From Rattus norvegicus (lineage: Eukaryota; Chordata; Mammalia; Rodentia; Muridae), in contig NC_086031.1 in assembly GCF_036323735.1 (NCBI RefSeq), positions 43,076,225 through 43,140,224 of the forward strand: a stretch of 64,000 nucleotides of DNA, in the 5' to 3' direction. Below the pieces are notes generated by a model. It was given only the letters and a program-made list of their open reading frames with translations. It made no database searches and was not told the origin of the DNA. The first letter of the stretch is position 1, and each line of letters begins with the position of its first letter. Shown here piece by piece: positions 30,475 through 41,300 of this stretch. The position numbers and the translations under genes were made by a program.

Positions 30475-31555
30475 TTTTTTTAACATGGAAAAGTTGGGGC
30501 AGGTGAGGATGGAAACAAGAGGGATCGAGTGGAGAAGGGAAGGATGGAGGGACATGGTACAGGGAGAGATCACTGGATCTGGGTGCCTTTTGGGGAAAGA
30601 TGTGAGAAATAGTTCAGTGGAAACTTCCCACAACCTGTGAGGACTCTTAATAATGGAGGACATGGAGCCTGAACTACCCATCTTCCATAACAAGAAAAGA
30701 CTTCCAGTGGTAAAACTGGGTCACCAACTCAGTCACAAAACCTTCCATATACAACCTGTCCAGCCTGCAAGGTATGCTAGGGCAATGATGACTCAGAGCT
30801 TGTTGAAGTGGCCAACCAATATCTGATTTAACTTGAGGTCCATGCCACAAGAGGGAGCTCATGTCTGACAATGCCTTGATGGTTCTGGAGTGGGAGCTGG
30901 ATGGCCCTGAGATGTACGGTAGAACCAAGCTTGACTAGCACACAAACAGATAAACAAAAATCAACAAAAATGATTTCTAATGACATTCTGCTTTACTCAT
31001 AGATCAGTGCTTAACTGTCATCAAAGAGGCTTTCTCCAGAATCTGATGGGTGCAGATGCAGAGACTCACAGCCAGACATTAGGTGGAGTTCTTGTAGGAG
31101 TCAGAAGGGTCAAGGACAAAGGAGAACATACATGGTCTCCAGAATCAACTAAGCAGGGCTCGTAGGGGCTCAGAGATACTAAAGCAGTAATCACAGGACT
31201 GGCATTGGTCTGTGCTAAGCCCACTGCATATATGTTGTGGTTGGTTAGCTTACGATTTTTTTGTGGGACTCCTAAAAGTGGAGTAGGGTTGTCTCTGACT
31301 CTCTGATTACTCTTAGGACCCTTTTCCTCCAACTGGATTGCCTCCTCCAGCCTTGCTATGAGGGTTTGCACCCATTCTTTTTGTATCTTGTTATGTCATG
31401 TTCAGTTGATATCCCTGGGAGGCCTGTTCTTTTCTGAAGGAAATGAAGGACTGAGAATTTGGGGGAGATTGGAGTTGGGGAGACTGGGAGGAGTGGAAGG
31501 AGGGGAAAGTGTGGTCATGTGTATATATTGTATGAGAGATGATTACCTAACAATA
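30475..31555 (+). mobile_element. L1 (Lx-type) 3' UTR
   Basis: tggaaacttcccacaacctg, gttgaagtggccaaccaata, ctgatttaacttgaggtcca, ggtgcagatgcagagactca, cagccagacattaggtggag, tgtgggactcctaaaagtgg and the G-rich end near 31440-31510 are in plus-strand order. About 1.08 kb, non-coding. Confidence 0.85.
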
Positions 31556-31564
31556 GCAAACACA

Positions 31565-31627
31565 TGAGAACTTGGGTTCTCTCACTTGCAAGGCAGGCAT
31601 GTTACTGACTAAACCATGTCCCCAGTC
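31565..31627 (-). mobile_element. Truncated SINE head
   Basis: gagaacttgggttctctcac and actgactaaaccatgtcccc are the reverse of a B-family tRNA-like head. The rest is missing. Confidence 0.5.
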
Positions 31628-32104
31628 TTTAGTTTTGACATTGATTATTGACTTATTATTGGCTTCAGTTCCTTGAATCACTGATCTTGAAGCTTTCATA
31701 CAGGGTAGTGCTTTCTTCCATATTGTCTGTGGCAGTGTTTGCCTTCCCTAGAATCCCCATCCTCTCTTCTCTGAGGTTGATCTCAGGGTCCCAGTAGTCT
31801 GCAGTATCTTAATATTTGATTCTGCCTGGGTGACTCTGGAGCTTGGAGGCTGTAGACTAAGCTATCCTCAGGAGCATTGAAATAGATAGGTCCCATATGA
31901 TGACCCATAATCTTCCTGTCTCCATCTTTTACCTGTCCCTATGGTGACAGAAAGGGCTCCATCAGAGGGTGCTTGCTGAGACTTAGCATCTTTCAGCGGC
32001 ATGGGGGCCTCTTTGGAACCTACCATTCACTTAGAGAACACAGTGTTGATTTGTTTAATGAGCCCACCCCTCAAAGGCAAACATTAGAAACAGGAAGTGA
32101 CATA
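31628..32104. other. No recognised feature
   Basis: Unique-looking sequence. No exon supported. Confidence 0.4.
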
Positions 32105-32205
32105 GGACCTTTAACTCCTACCTTCATTTCACAACCAGGGAATGTGAAGTTCAAGGCAACAAAGTATGTGGCCAAGGTGTCACAGCTGGTGTCCTCTGAC
32201 TCTCT
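32105..32205 (-). mobile_element. MIR remnant
   Basis: accttcatttcacaaccagg, gaatgtgaagttcaaggcaa and gccaaggtgtcacagctggt correspond to the MIR core in reverse (cattttacagatgagg, ctcagagaggttaag, caaggtcacacagct). Confidence 0.5.
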
Positions 32206-32250
32206 GTCAGTAAGTCTGTGCCGTAGCTTCTGGGCAGCTAGCTTCAGTAA

Positions 32251-32251
<1 letters not shown>

Positions 32252-32296
<45 letters not shown>
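32252..32296. repeat. (AAC)15 microsatellite
   Basis: Fifteen perfect AAC units. A poly-Asn open frame across it is an artefact. Confidence 0.97.
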
Positions 32297-32298
<2 letters not shown>

Positions 32299-32309
32299 AA
32301 ACAGAAAAA

Positions 32310-33689
32310 CCTTCCATTTCTCTTTTCTGCCTCTCTCTTTCAACTGAGCAGTTGTGGCATCTACGTCTCTTTGACCCATCTCTGGGAGCTATGCTCATTC
32401 CATTATGCATTTATATGCACCCGTTGTAGTTACTTCCACATATTTTTCAAGGCCATGTCCTTCCTCTCTTGTGCAGGCATACTTACTAAAGACAATTTGG
32501 TTCTGACAATAGATTAAGGAGGACTTTCTGATCCTCCTTCTTAAAGACTGCATTATATCCAGTCTGTGATGCCGCCTCAGTCGATTAAATTCGGAGCCTG
32601 TTAGGGGTTCTTGAAGACACAAATATAGGCTCAAACTCACAGTTTTTCAGTGGTTGACACAGCAGCTTGTCCTTCTGTTTGGAAATGCATTGGGCTTCAG
32701 TTCTTATAACCTCCACTGGCTCATTCTATGTTTTCACAGCTGCCAACAGCTCTTGGGTGCTGAAGAAGGCAGGATATCCATTCTGTGTCTGAACACAGTG
32801 CCAAATGATAGAGCAGGCTTTGATCCTGGTGCCAATCCCACTGCCAGCTTTCTGTCAGAATAGGCTGAGAAATGCCTCGGCGGCTGCTGTGAACCTGACT
32901 CCTGGCTAGTAGAGGTCAGAACCTTTCAGAATTTGACAGCTCAGCGGTGGTTGAAATAGCAGAAGTGATGGAGAAGAGAGACATATTGCTCTGAGAGCAA
33001 AAGAAATGACAGATAGCCCGACGTAGAGCCCTGACACTGGAGTCCCACAATCCCAGAACTTCTCTGATCTCCAGCAATCTCTTCTCGGGCACAGGGACAA
33101 AATGAGATGTCCCTCTGTATCTTCTAGAGATGCCATTAAAGCAAATGCTATGCAAACCATATGTGTGTATATCCTCTGGGCTGAATTTTACCCACTCAAA
33201 GTTCATACGTTTAACTCCTAGCTCCCAGAACTTCAGAATATGTTAGTATTTGGAAACTATGTTGTTGCAGATTTAACTATACAAATTGTATTCATTGAAA
33301 GGGGATATGTTGCAAGCCCGCCCAGCAGATATTTAAAATAAGGTGCAGTTCCAAACTCATGTACAAGAGTCATGAGGCCATTACTGTTATCTGGTAAATG
33401 GGATGGTTAGTAAATGATTAATGGGAGGGTGGCTTATACAACATGGATACTCTGGACAAAGTTCCCTGATCTCTGAGGGGAGGAATTTGATGGCGGCTTC
33501 TTATTTAGAGCTGTGATTTTCAAAGTCTCTTTCTGTGTGTCATGTCCGGCATACATGTGGGTCTCTGTTAATTGTTTCTATCTGCTACAGGATGAAGAAG
33601 TTTCTCTTACAGTAGTTAACTAAGACACTGATCTATGAATAGAGCAGAATATAATCAGGAGTCATTTTATTTATTACATTTTTTTAGAC
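32310..33689. other. Largely unique sequence
   Basis: No repeat confidently recognised. 33200-33300 has a faint resemblance to old mammalian DNA elements. Open frames of up to 96 codons lack support. Confidence 0.4.
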
Positions 33690-34500
33690 CAGTAGTATTT
33701 GGTTTTACACTACATCTCTAAGTTGTCTATTTTCTATCTAATTCTTAGTTACCTAATGTTGGGTATGAGTCTCAGCTCGTGGAGTGGGTCTCAAGTCAAA
33801 TCAGACATTGGTTGGTTGCTCCCACTATTGTGCCACCATTGTCCTAGTATATTTTGCAGACAGGACAGATTGTGGTCAAAGTCTGGGTTGGAGTTTACAG
33901 TTCCTTTGTTGGTAACCTTTAGAGTATCTTACTGTACCTAATATACAAGTGGAATGTAGGGACGAAGGTTCTTTGTAGATGCCGGCTCAACTTTTTCATG
34001 TGCAATGTGTTGTGTGGGTGTGGTCTTCTGCAATGAGGCCTGGGTATCAGTTTGTGAAGAGTAACCTATTATCTGGGCAACAGCCTGGCTTGTTTGGGGA
34101 CTTCCATGAAATTCCTTCGCTAAACAATTCAATTGGCTGTAACCCAGTCCTGGCACTGGAGGCTTCATTTGGTGGCAGGGGTTGCCATTTGGCACTCTGT
34201 CTCCTTCCTTATTTGGAGAGGATATTATGATTACCTTTATGTATTTTTTTAAAATTTTCACTGCACAAGTTTGCCATACCACTCCTCAAATTCTCCTCAA
34301 TTGGAGCCATGCTTCTTAGCATTCCCTCTCTCAACCTCATCTCCCCTCCCCCCGACCCTCCCATTACTCTCCCCTCTAACCCCAGTCAACCTATAAAATC
34401 TGTTCTGTTTCCCTCTCCCAGGGAAATCCATGTGTACTCCATCAGTCCCTTTCTCTGTAACTAATCTCTCTGGGTTTACAGATTGTCACTGTGACAAGCA
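33690..34500 (-). mobile_element. L1 3' UTR segment(s), Lx-type
   Basis: gcagacaggacagattgtgg, caaatcagacattggttggt and gcaggggttgccatttggca followed by actctgtctccttccttatt, then tccctttctctgtaactaat and ctctctgggtttacagattg. Orientation is minus throughout. A change of texture near 34255 suggests two fragments joined or a deletion. Confidence 0.65.
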
Positions 34501-34504
34501 CCTA

Positions 34505-34570
34505 TACCTATAATATACTGATATATTTTATAAAATATTATATATACTTTATAATATATGAATACAATAT
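34505..34570. repeat. AT-rich low-complexity segment
   Basis: Nearly pure A/T (ataatatactgatatatttt and following) with short self-complementary stretches. Confidence 0.8.
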
Positions 34571-34719
34571 ATTTCAGTAAAGTATATATCGATAGCATTT
34601 TGAGTTTGATGAACTTGGGTATATTTATAGTGACTTATATACTTAGCTGTATATGATTATTTTTCATTGTAAATAATTTTTTCATACAATATAGTCTGAT
34701 TTACTCTTAACCACTAAGA

Positions 34720-35094
34720 CAGTGGTTCTTACCCTTTCTAATGCTACAACCCTTTTAACAAATTATTTTATGTTTATGAGTACACTATAGCTGTCTTCAG
34801 ACACACCAGAAGAAGGCATCAGATCTCATTACAGGTGGTTGTGAGCCACCATGTGGTTGCTGGGAATTGAACTCAGGACCTCTGGAAGAGCAGTCAGTGC
34901 TCTTAACCACTGAGCCATCTCTCCAGCCCTCTACCATCCTTTAATTGAACTCATGCTGTGGTAACCCCACCCATATAATTATATTCATTTCTACTTCATA
35001 GCTGTAATTTTGGTACTTTTATGAATCATAACATAAATATTTTTAAGATAGAGGTTTGCCAAAGGGGTTGTGACCCATACATCGAGAACCACTG
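34720..35094 (+). mobile_element. Rodent hAT (URR1-like) non-autonomous DNA transposon, interrupted
   Basis: Terminal inverted repeats CAGTGGTTCT (34720-34729) and AGAACCACTG (35085-35094) are exact complements. Inner sequence (aaaggggttgtgacccatac, ttcatagctgtaattttgg) matches the rodent hAT-Charlie repeat I know as URR1. Flanking 8-mers cactaaga (34712-34719) and cactgagc (35095-35102) match at 6 of 8, an aged 8-bp hAT duplication. Non-coding; needs an external transposase. Split by a B2. Confidence 0.85.
34760..34929 (-). mobile_element. B2 SINE inserted in the hAT element
   Basis: gagtacactatagctgtctt, cagacacaccagaagaaggc, gtgagccaccatgtggttgc, tgggaattgaactcaggacc, tctggaagagcagtcagtgc and gagccatctctccagccc. 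Complete minus-strand B2 of normal length, little diverged. Confidence 0.95.
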
Positions 35095-35118
35095 CACTGA
35101 GCCATCTCTCTAGTCCCT
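35095..35118 (-). mobile_element. SINE head fragment at hAT target
   Basis: cactgagccatctctctagt is the reverse of a B-family SINE head, and the left flank cttaaccactaaga ends the same motif. The hAT element therefore landed inside an older SINE. Confidence 0.6.
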
Positions 35119-35119
35119 T

Positions 35120-35550
35120 GCATTCTTCACATTTCCTTGCCCATTACCAAGACACTAATAGGCACCAAGGTTCACACACCTGCGTTTGGTTCAAGGCCTT
35201 CTGGATAACTCACGTGCATGTATTTCCATAGCCGTTAGCTTTTCACCATTCTATTACTTACACTCATCCCCGCCCGAGCCTATGAGAAGTACTTTTTATT
35301 ACAAAACACCCTTCCTAGGGATTTGGTTCTCAACGGCATCCCATTGCCAGCTCTAAAGTCAAAGTTCAAGAAAAGCAATGAATGTGCAAACCTCAGACTT
35401 CCTAGCAGCCAGCATGTAGCTTTGCTCCTGAAATATTCTGGGTCGAAAGGAAGACAATAAGTGACTAAAATCAACCAATCAAATTACATGATGTCTCCAC
35501 ATATCTGGTGTTTACATGTGACTATACTACCATGGAAGGGTCCTGTCTCT
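35120..35550. other. No recognised feature
   Basis: Unique-looking sequence. Confidence 0.4.
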
Positions 35551-35650
35551 GTCTCTCTCTGTCTCTCTCTGTCTCTCTCTGTCTCTCTCTGTCTCTCTCT
35601 GTCTCTCTCTGTCTCTCTCTGTCTCTCTCTGTCTCTCTCTGTCTCTCTCT
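35551..35650. repeat. Ten perfect copies of a decamer (GTCTCTCTCT)
   Basis: Exactly ten in-phase identical 10-bp units, followed to about 35740 by less regular CTCTGT and CT repeats. Ser/Leu/Cys and Arg/Glu/Thr open frames (up to 162 codons) are artefacts. Confidence 0.98.
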
Positions 35651-35687
35651 GTCTCTCTGTCTCTGTCTCTGTCTCTCTGTCTCTCTG

Positions 35688-35740
<53 letters not shown>
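35651..35740. repeat. Irregular (CTCTGT)n/(CT)n tract
   Basis: Continuation of the decamer array with variable spacing of G. Confidence 0.95.
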
Positions 35741-35744
<4 letters not shown>

Positions 35745-36113
35745 GTGCTCACGTGTGTGTTCATATGTATGCAGGTGCAAGGTAGGCGTGCATGTATGGT
35801 CAAGAGTGTGTGGAGGCCAGAAGTCAGCGCTAGGCGTCACTATTAGAGTTGTATCCACTTCCATGTTTGTTGCTTGTTTGTTGTTTGTTGTTTGTTTTGT
35901 TTATTTTCCACAGGGTCCCTCATTGGTCTGGAACTCCCCAAGTTGGTAGGCTAGCTGGGCAGCAAGCCTCAGACATATCTGCCATCTCCCAAGTTCAAGG
36001 ATTACCATCAAATGCCACCTTGCCTGGGTTCTTGCCATGAGGTCTAGGAGTTGAACTCGGGTCCTCATATTTGCACAGCAAGTAGTTTAGCGACTGAGCC
36101 ATCTTCCCAGCCC
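35741..36113 (-). mobile_element. B4-family SINE, long copy
   Basis: tgtatgcaggtgcaaggtag, gtgtgtggaggccagaagtc, a TTTG-rich insert (35860-35900), cagggtccctcattggtctg, gtaggctagctgggcagcaa, aggagttgaactcgggtcct and actgagccatcttcccagcc. Good reverse-strand B4 with both halves. Confidence 0.75.
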
Positions 36114-36114
36114 T

Positions 36115-36779
36115 GTTGCTTCTTCTCTTGACTCTTGATTTTAAAGCGGGTTGATTCTTACTGGATGTGGCTTGCTATCTATCAGTGATCATATACTCAA
36201 AGTGCTCTTGGATCTAGCCTAGGAGAGGGGAAAGTAACTTGGTTCACAGCGTAATTTTGTGGCTAGAACTACAGCGGACGTTGTGCTGTCTCTCACAAGG
36301 ACTGGGAAGGTGGGGGGGATCCTAGTTTGCTACAGTTTCTAATTTAAAGCCATTTTCATCTTGTGAGTATTTTAGATATTTCATACTTGTGCTCAAGCCT
36401 AATCGGAAATACAAACACCAACTTTAATTTTTGGTTGTACTCAGCCCTAAGAACGAGTCAAGAGGGTAGCTACAAAACATGTTTTATTTATGCAGAGGAC
36501 TAAAAATATACTTCTGCAAGTGGAAGGTGGGGCTTGGCAGGAGGCAATGCATTTTTACAAGATGTGATTTACTCCCTATTCACTAGAACTTTACCGCTTC
36601 CTCATCAAAGAGGACAGGTTGTTTTCTGCTTTTTAGATGGCGAATACGATTAATGTTCTGAGTGGCGGGCTGTTTAATGGGAACGGGAGTTGTTTAGTAA
36701 CTTCTACTTTGGCACAGATTTGAGTCTGTAAAAGATCAGTAAGGGCTGTAGAAATAGTAGGGTCTGGGACTCATACTGA
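36115..36779. other. Unique sequence
   Basis: No repeat or exon supported. Confidence 0.4.
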
Positions 36780-37165
36780 ATAGCCACAATAACTGTAGAA
36801 AAGATACATTGTGGTTTTCAGTGTGAAATGTTAGCATAGGCTCAGCATCTGAATACTTGGTCCCCAAAGGATGCTGTTTGGGAAGGTTGGGGAACCTTTG
36901 AGTGGTAGAGATGCTCGCCTCTAAGGAAATGGGCTACAAGAGGTGAGCTTTGAAGTTGGATAGCCAGACCCAATTTCCTGTTCCTACAGTGATTGATGCA
37001 GTTTGTCTGGTGGTTTGTCTGCTCTTGCCACCATGCCTTCCCTGTCATACTGGAATGGTCCCCCTCGAGCCATAAGCCAGAATAAAATTTTCCTTCCTTC
37101 CACTCTTCCTGTCAGACATCTGATCACAGCAACTAATGCTATGAGTAAAGAACATTTCTCATTTC
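36780..37165 (+). mobile_element. Rodent interspersed repeat (family A variant)
   Basis: gaatacttggtccccaaagg, atgctgtttgggaaggttgg, ttgccaccatgccttccctg, gagccataagccagaataaa and gatcacagcaactaatgcta have the order of the family A/related rodent repeat in plus orientation. Confidence 0.6.
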
Positions 37166-37624
37166 TGGACCTTTCTTCATTTTTGAAGTGATACTGTGTC
37201 AATGCTTTCACTGGCCACTGGATCATTATTCACTTTGGTTTATTAACCTCTAAGTCCAGAGTGGTACAAAAGAGAGGTAGCAAAAGGCAAGAAGGTCTTT
37301 GGCCCTTATCAGCAGGTCACGAGGAACTAATTATGTTATTAGCAATGCTCAGGTCAATTAAGCTGAGATGTAGCATAAGTGGTGCCAGGGGACACAGAAC
37401 ATTCTGGGATCCGTGCTTTAGAGCATTTCTGTTTAACAGAAACAGAACACGTGTCACACACCAATATTAACTTTTCTAGTAGTCAGATTTTTAAAGGTAA
37501 AAAGAAACAATTTTAGCAAAACAGGTTATTTAACACGGATATTATCATATTAATGGTAGACAACACCAAAATGATTTACTGGGTAGTTCGTATTCTTCTA
37601 TAAGTACCAAAAATACTACACATG
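37166..37624. other. No recognised feature
   Basis: Unique-looking sequence. Confidence 0.4.
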
Positions 37625-37830
37625 TGGACTGGAGGATAGCCGACCTTGAAGTGCAGGCCTAGTAAGTCAAAGTTCAATTTCCAAAGCCCAGATGTGGTGC
37701 TAAAAGCCAGATGTGGTGGTCCATACTTGGAATCCCAAGCCTGAAGAGATAGCCACAAGTGAATTCCTGGAGCTCACTGGGCAGCTAGTCAGTCTAGCCT
37801 TGGCAAGTTCCAAACCCAAGGGACTATCTC
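37625..37830 (+). mobile_element. B4/ID-B1 type SINE, diverged
   Basis: agatgtggtggtccatactt, ggaatcccaagcctgaagag and ctgggcagctagtcagtcta read as a B1-like part in plus orientation. The preceding 40 bases resemble a decayed tRNA-like head. Confidence 0.5.
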
Positions 37831-37879
37831 AAAAAACAGTGACCACCTCAATCCCTGAACAAACAATCCTCATTCACAA

Positions 37880-37985
37880 AAGCTAGGCATACTATTGCAT
37901 ACCCATAATCCTGGAACTGGAAAGCAGTTTTATAATAATCACTGGGGCTTTCTGGCAACTGGCCTCGATAAATGAGCCCTGGGCT
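37880..37985 (+). mobile_element. B1/B4-like fragment
   Basis: gctaggcatactattgcata, cccataatcctggaactgga resembles the start of a B1 (gggcatggtggcgcacgcct, aatcccagcact). Low certainty. Confidence 0.35.
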
Positions 37986-38035
37986 AACCAAAGACTTTCT
38001 AGAAAATCAAGATGGATGGCTCCTGTTGGCTTTTG

Positions 38036-38048
38036 GCGTGCGCGTGCG

Positions 38049-38102
<54 letters not shown>
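38036..38102. repeat. (GC)n-(CA)n alternating tract
   Basis: GCGTGCGCGTGCGCGCGCGC followed by 46 bp of CA, one continuous alternating purine/pyrimidine run of 67 bp. Confidence 0.98.
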
Positions 38103-38104
<2 letters not shown>

Positions 38105-38105
<1 letters not shown>

Positions 38106-38925
38106 AACAAATGAAACAAATCTTTTTCTCCCAAAGGCAAACTATTTTTGTGAATTTTGACCCCTACTGGGCTTCTCCTCTAGTAGGTTTTACATGTGTC
38201 AAATATGTATTTCCCTGTTCTGCTTCAATTTACGGAAAGCTCTTGGGATACATTTGACAGAATGTAATCTGATTTTTAAGTTAAATTATTTTTCAACTTT
38301 TATCCGAAGAGTAACATTTCATTTAGGACACGTTACACTTTATGTGTTTGTGAATATAAATTTTCTGCTAACAGGTTTTAAAGAAGGCATTATCTTCATG
38401 TCAGAATTTTATATAAAGCTTCAATATTGGGAATAACAGGCAATAAATAACATCATTCAAAGAGGGCATGGACATGGTTGTCTGAACTTAAGGAGAAACA
38501 CAGGAAAACAAAGGAAGTTTCACCATCTCCTCCCTTTATATAAAAAGACATATTCAAAGTAGGAAGGAAGGATGTAATCATGGGTTGTAGACCTAGAGGA
38601 GATATTTAGCTTCAGCTCCTCCAAGGCCTTTTCTTTCCTGGACAAATAAAATCTCTTTTGGTAGATGTGTCCCGTCTTTGGCAACTGTATGAGATGGTTC
38701 TTTACTTCCACTCTTCTCCACCTCTTTTCTGTTACCCCTTCATTCCCCTAACACTAGATAGGTGAGAAAAAAGGATAGAGGAGAAAGGGGGTAACTGTTA
38801 GACTACATCCTGCTGATTAGGGTGTTAAGTTCCTTGGAGTGTCAAGTTTGATCTTCTCCATAGGATATCTAATTTCTTTTTGTTGTTTCTTCTTTGAGCA
38901 TGACTACTTTGCAAACCAGAACCAA
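38105..38925. other. Unique sequence
   Basis: AT-rich. No repeat or exon supported. Confidence 0.4.
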
Positions 38926-38996
38926 CAGCAAACAACTAACAACCATCAATCCAGCACTGCTACCACCACCACCACCACCACCAGCAGCAGCAATAA
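38926..38996. repeat. Short A/C/(ACC)n/(AGC)n simple repeats
   Basis: aacagcaaacaactaacaac, then about seven ACC units and three AGC units. Confidence 0.85.
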
Positions 38997-40017
38997 CACC
39001 TCTCAGGGCCCTAACATTTATATACCCTTTGAAAAGTCCCCAGAACTTCAAACAACACACCCTCACAGAAACTATCTACCATTGGCAAAATCACACACCT
39101 GCTAGAGAATGAGGCAAATTATAATCAGCTGCTGGGGACAATCTGTAGTGGCCCCATATCCAGATACCTGGGATTAAAACCAAAACATATTCCCATAACA
39201 TATCTGTGTTTTTCTAAAAAACGTATCATTACAGGTAGAGAAAGGAAAACTCCATAAAAAGTGAGATGAAGCCCTCCCTCCCCAGACACTTTAAACATGT
39301 GACGTTGTAGAATCCTCAGGTCTCCTCTGAGCCAAGGAGTGCAGAGAACAGTAGAAAGACTTCAGCAACTGTGGGCGCTTATATCAGGGAAGGATGGTTG
39401 CAGTCTCAGTAGGGACACGTATTAAGGAGAAGCAAAGACTGACCAATAGGCAGTACCAGTGAGACTGCAGTTCTTCAAGCTGAGCTACAGTTAACTCTGT
39501 GACTCTTTGGTGGAGGTTTACTGCATAAGGTAAAGATGCTCCGTCAAAGCATATGAGACGCTGTGTGGGAGGCTCGAGGACTCCACAAACTCTATTATTC
39601 TCTGACCACCTTGCATATGGCCCAATGTCCTTGTGGCCTCTGGACCATTCCTTTGATCTACTCTATGCATCCTCACTATTCTTCTGACTCTCGCTACCTT
39701 ACCACTTCTGCCCTACTCTTTAGGGCTCCACTCCCCCACTTACCAAAGCATCAAAGGAGGATTGTCTGCAAAGGGCTCACCTTCATCTGATGCCAGAAAT
39801 ATTAAAAGTGGATTTGGGATATCCATGGCATCTCAGTTTCGTGTTTGGTCAAATATCAAATTTTAGCTGCTATTTGCCCAAAGGTCTAGAAATTATTATC
39901 TGAGGGGAGAGTGGTGCGTGATAGGTGTGGGTATCAGAAAACAGGGGCTCAGGAATAGAGGCAGGAAGAATTCTGTTTTCTGAGCTACTTCTATCAGTCA
40001 ATAATATCAGCTAACTC
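38997..40017. other. Unique sequence
   Basis: No repeat recognised. Short open frames only. Confidence 0.4.
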
Positions 40018-40085
40018 CTTTTCTTTCTTTTTTCATTTCTCTTCTCTCCCTCTTTTCCTTCCTCTCTTTTCTCTCTTTCCTCTTT
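40018..40085. repeat. Polypyrimidine tract
   Basis: A T/C-rich run with a few A. Confidence 0.85.
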
Positions 40086-40229
40086 CCAGCTTAGATTTAC
40101 TTCCATTGAAAGGAAAGCCACGCACTAGGCTTGTTTATGCAGGAGATAGTTCTAGAAAGAGGGTGGAAACTGACAGAGTGAGATAGAGAAGGACAAAATT
40201 TAAAATGAAGGTGCACTACTGAGATCATT

Positions 40230-40950
40230 TTAAGAAATGTGAGTTTTGATCTTGCAACAGCACCAGAGAAAGCTGCAGACTCAGGATTTGTGGACCTTTC
40301 AGCCCTTATCAGAGAGGCTTCTTCTTCTTCTTTTTTTTTTTTTTGCAGTAGATGTCAATTAATAGAGAGACCTACAACTGACCAACATGCTAATAATAAG
40401 AGATGGTTGAGTCTTCAGATCCAAATGGGACATCTATCATATACCCTTCTGCAGAAGACACAGGGATCATTTTAGAAGAGGAAGCTGAAAGATTGTAAGA
40501 TCTACAGAGAATGGATGTGTGTAGAAAGACAGCATTCAGTAGGCATGACAGCACAGTTGCATATATAAACTTAGAGTTGAGATTGTGTGCACCAGGCTTA
40601 CACAAGATCAGGCCAACCAATCCCAGTGCAGATGTAGGAGGTGTTCATAAGTTTCCATAAGGTTCTCACTAATAAGCTATTGGTGGTTAGTGTGTACTAG
40701 AAGAGGAAAAACTACTTCTCTTTAGGTATGTGACCTCTGAAATGTGCTCCAGTAGATGGTTCTACACTCATGCATATACAGGCCACACTAAATGGACTCA
40801 GTGGATATTAAACAAAAAAAGAGTACACCAGTTGGTGAAAAAAAGGGGGATAAGGAAAGAATTAGAGGGGAGTAGATGGGTGGATTGGATACAAGCACAT
40901 ATGCATGAATGAATATGAAATGAAATATTTAATGAAAAAGAAATGAGTTC
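40230..40950 (+). mobile_element. Old L1 3' UTR
   Basis: aagctgcagactcaggattt, agcccttatcagagaggctt, a (CTT)n/T tract at 40318-40344, gtcaattaatagagagacct, caaatgggacatctatcata, cacagggatcattttagaag, then agtagatggttctacactca, tggactcagtggatatt and an A-rich end. Plus strand. It shares its last part with 18235-18360. Confidence 0.6.
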
Positions 40951-41003
40951 TTTAAACTTTTTACTTATTTGCTTTGTCTATATGTTCTGTGTGCACATAA
41001 TGT

Positions 41004-41022
41004 TTGTGTGTGTGTGTGTGAG

Positions 41023-41065
<43 letters not shown>
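41004..41065. repeat. (GT)n microsatellite, interrupted
   Basis: Two GT blocks split by gagggg. Confidence 0.96.
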
Positions 41066-41066
<1 letters not shown>

Positions 41067-41300
41067 ACGTGCATGGCACACAGGACACATGCTGAGGTCA
41101 GTCCTTATCTTCTTTCAACTGTTTTGGGATGGAGCCTCCTTCTGCTGTTGCTGCATAGAGAATGCTAGTTAGCCTGTGAAATTCTGGAAATTCTACTGTC
41201 ATTCTCAGGAGCACATGCTATCCCATCTAGCTTTTTGTGGCTCTGGAAATCCACACTCAGGACTTCATATATCTGTGACAAGCCCTGAGTCATGTCCTGA
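41066..41300 (-). mobile_element. B4-family SINE
   Basis: acaggacacatgctgaggtc, gggatggagcctccttctgc, ctagttagcctgtgaaattc, gtcattctcaggagcacatg and ggaaatccacactcaggact run in reverse B4 order. Diverged. Confidence 0.55.

Noticed and set aside
32071..32379. Poly-Asn or poly-Leu/Val protein
   Set aside because: Product of the (AAC)15 microsatellite.
35461..35949. 162-codon Ser/Leu/Val/Cys repeat protein
   Set aside because: Translation of the CT decamer array and adjoining SINE.
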